Source: Burkholderiaceae bacterium
Lineage (GTDB): Bacteria > Pseudomonadota > Gammaproteobacteria > Burkholderiales > Burkholderiaceae_C
Length of the DNA stretch: 64,000 nt
Direction of reading: 5' to 3'
NCBI GenBank assembly: GCA_026125795.1
Contig: JAHCKM010000002.1
Span: 868,001 to 932,000 of the forward strand
Positions within the stretch are counted from its first letter, which is position 1. Each line of letters begins with the position of its first letter. Positions 58,491 through 64,000 of the stretch are shown here, piece by piece. The position numbers and the translations under genes are program-made. The notes under the pieces were generated by a model. It was not told where the DNA came from. It searched no databases and saw only the letters and a list, made by a program, of their open reading frames with translations.

Positions 58491-58642
58491 ATGAAGATCA
58501 CCCATCCAGCACTCGGCGCGATCGGCAACACATTGGTGGTGCAGTTGCAGCGCATCGCGTCCCGACCGGGTCTGCCCGCGTGCTGGTCAAGCTCCAATCC
58601 GCCAACCCCACCAGCAGCATGAAAGATCGGGTCGCTGCGCGA
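58491..58642 (+). pseudogene. Cysteine synthase (CysM-like) N-terminal fragment, frameshifted
   Basis: The first frame encodes KITHPALGAIGNTLVVQLQRIASR. A second frame, after a shift near 58575, continues RVLVKLQSANPTSSMKDRVA, which contains the PLP-binding Lys of the SxKDR motif. Together they are the first 50 residues of a cysteine-synthase-like protein, with no continuation. The remaining gap up to 58811 carries a short hydrophobic frame (APLVGLVVVAVVAHALGPGLPSAL) with no recognisable origin. Confidence 0.7.
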
Positions 58643-58811
58643 CAACTGGGCGCCGCTCGTCGGCCTGGTGGTCGTGGCCGTGGTGGCGCACGCGCTGGGG
58701 CCCGGCCTGCCGTCGGCCCTGCGCGGCCGCGGCGACGACGCGTTCCATTGCGGCTCGATGGCTCACGCCAAGCGGGGCATTCACCCTCAACTCAATTGCC
58801 AGGAGCGCTTC

Positions 58812-59243
58812 ATGACGACAAGAGAGCGGCACACGGGCCGGTTGATCGACCACGTCGGGATGGTCGTTCGCGATTTCGCTGCCAGCAAGGCCTTCTACAC
58901 CGCCGTCTTCAACGCCCTCGAGATCCCGGTCGGCGGCTCCGACGAGCACAACCTCTGGGCCGACGAGCTGTACATCGGGTCGACCGAGAGCGCCGACGTG
59001 CAGGGCCAGCTGACCGGGCGCCATCACATCGCGTTCCAGGCGCAAGACCGGGCGATGGTGGATGCCTTCTACCGGGCGGCCATGGCGCATGGCGGCCGGG
59101 ACAACGGCCCGCCGGGCGAGCGCGGCTACCACCGCGGCTACTACGCGGCGTTCGTGCTGGATCCGGATGGCAACAACATCGAAGCCGTGTTCCACGGCGA
59201 GGCCGATCGCAGTGCGGCCTCGGTGCACATCAGGTATCGATGA
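58812..59243 (+). CDS. VOC-family protein
   Basis: A 143-residue glyoxalase-like protein: RLIDHVGMVVRDFAASKAFYTAVFNALEI gives the first metal His (DHVG). GRHHIAFQAQDRAMVDAFYRAAMAHGG and YHRGYYAAFVLDPDGNNIEAVFHGE give the second-half His and Glu. AGGAG lies before ATG 58812. A role in detoxification or ring chemistry is generic; the ligand is unknown. It is convergent with the SnoaL gene (13-base gap). Confidence 0.87.
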   Translation: MTTRERHTGRLIDHVGMVVRDFAASKAFYTAVFNALEIPVGGSDEHNLWADELYIGSTESADVQGQLTGRHHIAFQAQDRAMVDAFYRAAMAHGGRDNGPPGERGYHRGYYAAFVLDPDGNNIEAVFHGEADRSAASVHIRYR

Positions 59244-59256
59244 CTGCCGCGAGCCC

Positions 59257-60171
59257 TCAGCCGGCTGCCGGCGGCGCCACCCCGAGCTGGGCCCACATCG
59301 TGTGGATGTCGCCGATACCGCGGTGCTCCACGATGCGTCCGTCGCGCACGCGGTCCACGTGCATCACCACGAAGTCCACCTCCTTGCCGGTGGCGGCCAC
59401 GCCCATCAGGTTGCCTTCGTGGCGGCCCTGGTAGCGGCCGATGGTGGACACGGTGTCGCCTTCGGTGACCACGTGGTCGAACACGTGGCGCCCGTGGGGA
59501 AACGCATCCACGAAGGCTTGGCCGAACTGCACGAAGCCCGGCCAGTCGAGCACGGTGGCGCCGAAGACCCTGGCCTCGAAGTCGCTGCCCACGGCGCCAA
59601 AGTTGCGCAGGGCGCCGCGGTCGAACGCCTCGTAGAGCGACAGCACGGTGGCTTTTGCGCCGGGCTCGGGCGGCACGACGCCACCCGGCGCCGATGAGGC
59701 GGCGTCCGGTGCGGGCGCGTCGTCGCGCAGCTGGGCGGCGATGGCGGCCGTGTCCATCCACACGTTTTCGCGGCGGATCGCGCCGTGGCCGTCGAACTCG
59801 AAGATGTGGAGGATGCGAAACGCCAGCGGCCGGTTGCGGCCGGCGAACCCGAGCGGGTTGCCCACGGCCGTGCCGCGCCACAGGCTCTCGTCGACGACAA
59901 AGTCCTCGCCGTAGTAGCGCCGCTGCGAGACCACGCTCTGCTGTGCCAGATCGGCAAAGATCTTCTCGTAGAAGCTGCGCGCCTGCGCCTTGCCGCGCAG
60001 CGGGCCGGTGGGCGAGCCCACCACGTCGTGGTGCACGTCGTGAGCCAGGGTGTCGAGCACGCCCTGCACGTCATCGCGGCCCTCGAACCGGAAGTGTTCG
60101 TCGACCACCCGGTCCATGCGCGACCGCGCGAAGTTCACCGTTGCACGCTGGGCGGCTTGTTGCAGCATCAT
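59257..60171 (-). CDS. Tandem SnoaL-like (NTF2-fold) protein
   Basis: A 304-residue protein with two SnoaL-like domains. Domain one spans about residues 10-150 (RMDRVVDEHFRFEGRDDVQGVLDTLAHDVHHDVVG ... RNRPLAFRILHIFEFDGHGAIRRENVWMD). A Pro/Ala linker precedes domain two, about 170-300 (GAKATVLSLYEAFDRGALRNFGAVGSDFEARV ... GKEVDFVVMHVDRVRDGRIVEHRGIGDIHTMWAQLG). Relatives cyclise or isomerise polyketides, or act as polyketide-cyclase-like binding proteins. The two domains are not close copies. The start is ATG 60171. The gene is divergent from a TetR regulator, with clear operators in between. Confidence 0.83.
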   Translation of the reverse strand: MMLQQAAQRATVNFARSRMDRVVDEHFRFEGRDDVQGVLDTLAHDVHHDVVGSPTGPLRGKAQARSFYEKIFADLAQQSVVSQRRYYGEDFVVDESLWRGTAVGNPLGFAGRNRPLAFRILHIFEFDGHGAIRRENVWMDTAAIAAQLRDDAPAPDAASSAPGGVVPPEPGAKATVLSLYEAFDRGALRNFGAVGSDFEARVFGATVLDWPGFVQFGQAFVDAFPHGRHVFDHVVTEGDTVSTIGRYQGRHEGNLMGVAATGKEVDFVVMHVDRVRDGRIVEHRGIGDIHTMWAQLGVAPPAAG

Positions 60172-60186
60172 GGCCTCCGACCATTC

Positions 60187-60232
60187 GTCTCGAAATGAGA
60201 CATAGTTTATATTATGAGAACATAGTCTCATA
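60187..60232. promoter_or_regulatory. TetR operators between the SnoaL and TetR genes
   Basis: Two dyads in an AT-rich patch. GTCTC, five bases, GAGAC lies at 60187-60201. TATGAGA, six bases, TCTCATA lies at 60213-60232. The half-site ATGAGA occurs three times in all (once inverted). The patch contains the probable promoters of both divergent genes and is much more AT-rich than its surroundings. Confidence 0.7.
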
Positions 60233-60280
60233 AATCCGTCAAGCGATGGCACACCACGGGCATGCGCCACGAGGAGCGAT

Positions 60281-60943
60281 ATGGCTGAACGCAGAGCTTT
60301 GAAGCCGCCCCTGCCTGGAGGGCGCGCGGCCGTCATGGACACCGGCCGGGTGAACCAGAAGCAGCGTACGCGGCAGGCCCTGTTCGATGCGGCGGGCCAG
60401 CTGCTCGCGGCCGGCGCCAGACCCACTCTGGCCGACGTGGCCGAACACGCCCTGGTCTCCAAGGCCACGGCCTATCGCTACTTCGCCTCGGCCGACGCCC
60501 TGATCGCCGAGGTGATGTTCGATCGCGACTTCCCCAGCGTCGAGCAGGTGCTCGGACCCATCGGCAACGAACCCACCACGCGCGTGCTCGCCGTGGAGGC
60601 GGCGGTCAACGACGCGTTGCTCTCGCATGAGCAGGCCATGCGCATGATCGTGCGCAACGCCATCGACATGACGCTGGCCGAAACCGATGGCACGGCACAC
60701 CGGACCGGACGGCGCCAGGCGCTCATTGCCGCGGCCGTGGAGCCGTTGGCGAAGGCGCTCAAGCCCGCGGCCATCAAGCGGCTGCGCCACGCGCTGGCTC
60801 TCGTGATCGGACCCGAGGCGATCCTCGCCGCCCGGGACGTCTGCGGCCTCAGCCCGCAGGAAACGCGCAAGGTGACGCGGTGGGCTGCGGAAGCGATCGT
60901 CGCCCACGCGATGACCGATGGCGCTCGCGCGGGCGGTCGGTAG
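60281..60943 (+). CDS. TetR-family transcriptional regulator
   Basis: A 220-residue TetR protein. The N-terminal HTH is RTRQALFDAAGQLLAAGARPTLADVAEHALVSKATAYRYFASADALIAEV. The C-terminal helical ligand domain has no known signature. GAGGAG sits five bases before ATG 60281. It is divergent from the tandem SnoaL gene and probably represses it through the dyads at 60187-60232. Confidence 0.9.
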   Translation: MAERRALKPPLPGGRAAVMDTGRVNQKQRTRQALFDAAGQLLAAGARPTLADVAEHALVSKATAYRYFASADALIAEVMFDRDFPSVEQVLGPIGNEPTTRVLAVEAAVNDALLSHEQAMRMIVRNAIDMTLAETDGTAHRTGRRQALIAAAVEPLAKALKPAAIKRLRHALALVIGPEAILAARDVCGLSPQETRKVTRWAAEAIVAHAMTDGARAGGR

Positions 60944-61079
60944 CGGCCCGTTGGAGAAGCTGCATGGATGCTGGAGCCTTCGCCGGCGAGACCTCCGGAG
61001 GCCTGACCCGCCGAGGCGATCGGCACGCCGATCTCCGCGCTGAACCTAGAATCCGCCCGCTCGCCGGATCGGAGATTGC

Positions 61080-61676
61080 ATGAAGTTGAAGATGGCGCAG
61101 AACTCGCTGTTCGCGATCCTGCTGCGCTCGCCGTGGTGGATCAGCGTCGCGATCGCCGTGGTGATGGGTTTGATGGGCGCGGCGCTGCTGCCCGAGCGTT
61201 TTCGCATGGTGGGTGCGCTGTCGGGCCTGCCGTTCTTCGTGATCGGCGCCATCGCGGCGCGCCGCCAATGGCACCTGCCGAGCGCCGCGCGCGTGGCGCA
61301 GACGCAGCAGGCGCTGGCCACGATGCCATGGCCGGCCTTTGCCGCGCTGCTGGAGCAGGCGTTCCGGCGCGACGGCTACACCGTGCAGCGCAGCCAGGCC
61401 GCCTCCGTTGACTTCGAGCTCGAGCGCCAGGGCCGGCGCATGCTGGTCAGTGCGCGGCGCTGGAAGTCGGCGCGCACCGGCCAGGAGGTGCTGCGCGCGC
61501 TGCAGGCCGCGCGCGATGCGGCCGACGACGCGCCCGACGCGCTGTACATCGGCCTGGGCGAACTCAGCGACACGGCGCGCCCCTTTGCCGCCCAGCACCG
61601 CATCGCGATCTGGCAGGCCGCCGAGCTGGCCCAGGCGCTGCGCGGCTTGCCGTTCAACGACACGCCGTCGCGCTGA
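61080..61676 (+). CDS. Membrane-anchored Mrr-like restriction-endonuclease-fold protein
   Basis: A 198-residue protein. Two N-terminal hydrophobic helices (SPWWISVAIAVVMGLMGAALL; MVGALSGLPFFVIGAIA) precede a cytosolic domain of the Mrr_cat/restriction-endonuclease type. FAALLEQAFRRDGYTVQRSQAASVDFELERQGRRMLVSARRWKSARTG resembles the D-x(n)-ExK core, but the expected acidic-Glu-x-Lys is LVSARRW here, so catalysis is uncertain. PDALYIGLGELSDTARPFAAQHRIAIWQAAELAQAL follows the fold. Such proteins are widespread in Burkholderiales with unknown role. No modification methylase is adjacent. Confidence 0.7.
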   Translation: MKLKMAQNSLFAILLRSPWWISVAIAVVMGLMGAALLPERFRMVGALSGLPFFVIGAIAARRQWHLPSAARVAQTQQALATMPWPAFAALLEQAFRRDGYTVQRSQAASVDFELERQGRRMLVSARRWKSARTGQEVLRALQAARDAADDAPDALYIGLGELSDTARPFAAQHRIAIWQAAELAQALRGLPFNDTPSR

Positions 61677-61835
61677 GCGGCACCCGCGGTCGCCGGAAGG
61701 AGCCTGGCTCAGGCTGGGCAAGCGGGGAACTGCCGCCTCTGCGTGCCGGTCGATGGGTCGGCCAATTGCATCTGTAGCCGTCATGCCCGCGAGGTGAAAC
61801 CAACGCGGAACCGCGCCTGAACACACTGGCCACCC

Positions 61836-62342
61836 ATGAGGCGCCTCACGGCTTGGTTGTGCTTGTGCATCGCAGTGATCGTGACTGCGTGCGGCAGCGT
61901 CGGCCTGGGCGTCCCTTATGGAGGGCGCAGCGAGGCGGAGTTGATCGTCGCGAAGGGCCCACCAACCGGCCGCTACACCCTGCCCGACGGGCAGCAGCGG
62001 CTCGAGTTCGCGCGTGGCCCGCACGGTCGCCAGACCTTCATGGCCGATGTGGATTCGCGTGGTCGCGTCATCGAGTTCGAGCAGGTGCTGGACGTGCGAC
62101 GGTTTGCCCTGGTAACACCCGGCGCCACGCGGGATGGCGTCCTGCGCACGATCGGACAGCCGTCGGACCGCGCACCCTTGCGCGACGGCGAGTTGTGGGC
62201 GTGGCGTTATGCGAACAGACATTGCGTCTGGTACCAGATCGAGCTCGACCCCAATGGGGTGGTCAGGGCCGCGGGCTACCAGCCGGAGCCCGGATGCAAC
62301 GAGATGGCCGGTGCTCCAGCGCGGCGCGCAGGGGCTGGTTGA
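61836..62342 (+). CDS. Putative lipoprotein, BamE/SmpA-like
   Basis: A 168-residue lipoprotein. The signal TAWLCLCIAVIVTACGS ends in a good lipobox (VTAC). The body has two short beta-rich repeats: GRSEAELIVAKGPPTGRYTLPDGQQRLEFARGPHGRQTFMADVDSRGRVIEFEQVL and GATRDGVLRTIGQPSDRAPLRDGELWAWRYANRHCVWYQIELDPNGVV. These resemble SmpA/BamE/OmlA folds, where a G-x-P after a short helix recurs. It is probably outer-membrane anchored. It is not the housekeeping BamE, which is shorter and single-domain. Confidence 0.75.
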   Translation: MRRLTAWLCLCIAVIVTACGSVGLGVPYGGRSEAELIVAKGPPTGRYTLPDGQQRLEFARGPHGRQTFMADVDSRGRVIEFEQVLDVRRFALVTPGATRDGVLRTIGQPSDRAPLRDGELWAWRYANRHCVWYQIELDPNGVVRAAGYQPEPGCNEMAGAPARRAGAG

Positions 62343-62420
62343 CGCACTTGCATCTCATCCGATCCCGGAGTGCAATGGCGCTTCTCCCCGTCCACAACAA
62401 CGCACCCAGGAGACAAACCC

Positions 62421-62645
62421 ATGGCCAAGAAGCCCACCGATACCGGCGTCTATCGCGTCACCGAGATCATCGGGACCAGCAAAACCTCTTGGGAGGATGC
62501 AACCAAGAACGCGGTGGAAACAGCCGCCAAGTCGCTGCGCGACCTGCGCATCGCGGAGGTCACCAAGCTGGATGTCAAAGTCGAGGGCGGCAAGGTGATC
62601 GCGTACCGCGCGCGCGTCTCGTTGTCCTTCAAGTACGACGGCTGA
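62421..62645 (+). CDS. Dodecin-family flavin-binding protein
   Basis: A 74-residue protein matching dodecin across its length: VYRVTEIIGTSKTSWEDATKNAVETAAKSLRDLRIAEVTKLDVKVEGGKVIAYRARVSLSFKY. The Trp that stacks on flavin in archaeal dodecin is present (TSWEDA). It forms dodecamers that store riboflavin, FMN or CoA. AGGAG lies in the leader before ATG 62421. It is followed closely by the GFA-type gene in the same direction. Confidence 0.9.
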   Translation: MAKKPTDTGVYRVTEIIGTSKTSWEDATKNAVETAAKSLRDLRIAEVTKLDVKVEGGKVIAYRARVSLSFKYDG

Positions 62646-62658
62646 CACGGTCGCGTTC

Positions 62659-63099
62659 GTGGCTGCGATCACCGGCCGCTGCCTCTGCGGGGCCGTGACC
62701 ATCACGGTGGCAGGCCCGCACGATCCGCGTGTCGGCGCCTGCCACTGCCGCATGTGCCAGCGCTGGTCAGGGGGGCTGTTCCTGTGCTTCGACGCCGACG
62801 TGTCTGCCGTCACCGTCACCGGCGAGGTCAGGCGCTACCGCTCCTCCTCCTTTGCCGAGCGCGCCTTCTGCCCGCGCTGCGGCTCGCACCTGTGGTTCAA
62901 CGATGTCGATGCGGCCGGCAAGCCCCGGAGCTATGAGCTGATGCCCGGCCTCTTCGACGCAGCCCGCGGTTGGCCGCTTCGATCCGAGGTCTATGCCGAC
63001 CGGGCCATGGCTTCGGTCCATCTCGCCGGCGACCACCGCCGCAAGAGCCGGGCCGAGTACGAGGCCGGCAATCCGTTCGTCCCAGGCGACACGGAATGA
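62659..63099 (+). CDS. GFA-family (glutathione-dependent formaldehyde-activating-like) zinc protein
   Basis: A 146-residue GFA-fold protein. The zinc cysteines are GRCLCGAVT, ACHCRMCQRWSG and RAFCPRCGSHLWF, all complete. The family includes centromere-like and thiol-handling proteins. The formaldehyde role is established only for a few members. It starts with GTG 62659, 13 bases after dodecin, so the two genes are probably co-transcribed. Confidence 0.9.
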   Translation: MAAITGRCLCGAVTITVAGPHDPRVGACHCRMCQRWSGGLFLCFDADVSAVTVTGEVRRYRSSSFAERAFCPRCGSHLWFNDVDAAGKPRSYELMPGLFDAARGWPLRSEVYADRAMASVHLAGDHRRKSRAEYEAGNPFVPGDTE

Positions 63100-63322
63100 C
63101 GCCCACTCGGGCGTGGGGCCGCTAAAGCACGGTCAGTGGTGCGGGTGGCTCGAGCGACCCGCTTGATGCCTCCATATGGCATTCCTGCAATGCATGCGAC
63201 GTGCGCAAAACGATCGTTTGCGGCGAAACCGATCCCGCTGGACGATAGCGCCGTTCATGCCACGGGTTTCGACGTTGGTTCTGCGTCCTGTGGCATGCCA
63301 TCCACGCATGGGAACGACCTTC

Positions 63323-64000
63323 ATGAACGCCATCGACCACGACCCCGGCCGCGCCGCACGGATGCCGCTGCCCGAGCCGCTCTCGCATCGCTGCGCCGGC
63401 CGCAGCGGCTACCCGAGCCACCTGGTCCACGCGATGACGTTGCGCGACGCAACGTCGCTGACGATCCGCCCGATCTGCAGCGACGACTACGCGCTCGAGG
63501 CCGACTTCATTCAAAGACTGTCCGCTCGATCCGGCTACCAGCGCCTGCTGTCGCCGCGCAAGCTCACCTGCCGCGAGATCCAGCGATTTGTGGACATCGA
63601 CTACTCGCGCGAGCTTGCATTGATTGCACTGGCCGTGGTCGACAACCAGGTGAGGCAGGTGGGCGTCGCACGCTACGCGCCCGAACCTGACGGCCTCAGC
63701 CACGACTTTGGCATCGTGGTGGCCGACGAGTGGCAGGGGCGTGGCCTCGGCGCGGCCTTGTTGAGCGCGCTAGTGAGCGCAGCGGCCCAGGCCGGCGTGC
63801 AGGAACTGACCGGTCTGACGCTGGCCGAGAACCACGCGATGCGCCAGCTTGCCCTGCGGTTGGGTTTTGACATCGAACGCGAATCCGGCGACGCCACCGT
63901 GGTGCGTCTGCGCCTGGCCTTGCGCGGCGAACCAGCCCGTCGACGTCGCTCGGCCCCATCGGCGCCGATCGTGCAGCCGCCTGCGCCACCGGTGGCGGCC
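63323..64000 (+). CDS. GNAT-family N-acetyltransferase, truncated by window end
   Basis: The frame is open from ATG 63323 to the last base (226 codons visible). After a 45-residue leader comes a GNAT domain: TSLTIRPICSDDYALEADFIQRLSARSGYQRL, then HDFGIVVADEWQGRGLGAALLSALVSAA (acetyl-CoA-binding QGRGLG) and GLTLAENHAMRQLALRLGFDIERESGD. The R-P-I-x-x-x-D start and F-x-x-LS region resemble the GNAT domain found in Pat/acyl-CoA-ligase fusions, but here it stands alone as far as visible. The upstream ATG 63308 is an alternative start. The C-terminal visible part is Pro/Arg-rich. Confidence 0.85.
   Translation, partial: MNAIDHDPGRAARMPLPEPLSHRCAGRSGYPSHLVHAMTLRDATSLTIRPICSDDYALEADFIQRLSARSGYQRLLSPRKLTCREIQRFVDIDYSRELALIALAVVDNQVRQVGVARYAPEPDGLSHDFGIVVADEWQGRGLGAALLSALVSAAAQAGVQELTGLTLAENHAMRQLALRLGFDIERESGDATVVRLRLALRGEPARRRRSAPSAPIVQPPAPPVAA

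Noticed and set aside
1..64000. tRNA, rRNA, CRISPR arrays and insertion sequences
   Set aside because: No tRNA T-loop context, regular repeat array, transposase frame or terminal inverted repeats were found by reading both strands; a covariance-model scan could still reveal small RNAs.

Overview
The window reads as chromosome of a high-GC betaproteobacterium, most probably order Burkholderiales. The evidence is the codon bias, the class I PHA synthase, the large-type PurL, and the mix of AraC, LysR, HxlR and Bug-type solute receptors. No rRNA, tRNA, CRISPR array, transposase or phage structural gene was seen. Genus cannot be fixed from the sequence alone.

Left part (1-12.5 kb). The 3' end of purL is followed by a 7 kb stretch (about 3.37-10.34 kb) whose GC content is clearly lower by eye. 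It holds a deoxynucleoside-kinase-like P-loop enzyme, a SAM methyltransferase, a membrane GAF-like protein, a HAD phosphatase, a thymidylate-synthase homologue with the Asn-to-Asp change of dCMP hydroxymethylases, a homologue of the alpha-glutamyl/putrescinyl-thymine pyrophosphorylase clade 3 family, and a HigB/HigA(ImmA) toxin-antitoxin pair. I read it as an acquired modified-pyrimidine cassette with its own addiction module, and it is the first candidate for an undescribed system. A frameshifted MFS transporter and a BrnT/CopG-type toxin-antitoxin pair follow.

12.5-19.5 kb. A compact eight-gene locus joins a creatininase-family amidohydrolase, a GTP cyclohydrolase II homologue with an extra N-terminal domain, a stand-alone RibD-type reductase, an acyltransferase, a methyltransferase, a GT4 glycosyltransferase, a 6-pyruvoyl/6-carboxy-tetrahydropterin-synthase homologue lacking the usual catalytic residues, and an MDR dehydrogenase. 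It looks like a pathway from GTP to a glycosylated or methylated pyrimidine or pterin product that I cannot name. It is the second candidate system.

19.5-52.8 kb. This is an accessory region of regulators (CadC-like, four AraC-type, LuxR, LysR, HxlR), oxidoreductases (two nitronate monooxygenases, a quinone oxidoreductase, a BBE-type FAD enzyme, pobA, a phytoene-desaturase-like enzyme), hydrolases, a membrane adenylate cyclase, a Cys-rich metallothionein-like peptide, a cytochrome c / PaaK-like ligase / TRIC-family channel group, an OsmC/GST/LysR group, an RHH/ParE toxin-antitoxin pair, a PLP decarboxylase, cysteine synthase and phaC. Several gene remnants lie here: a cNMP-thioredoxin reductase fusion, an MFS fragment, an RHH antitoxin with its operator, and a PIN domain.

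52.8-64 kb. A LysR regulator faces a TauD dioxygenase / Old Yellow Enzyme / Bug receptor operon of lower GC. It is followed by an SDR, a YchJ-like protein, a broken cysteine synthase, a VOC protein, a two-domain SnoaL protein with a divergent TetR regulator and clear operators, a membrane Mrr-like nuclease-fold protein, a lipoprotein, dodecin, a GFA-type zinc protein and a GNAT acetyltransferase cut by the window end.
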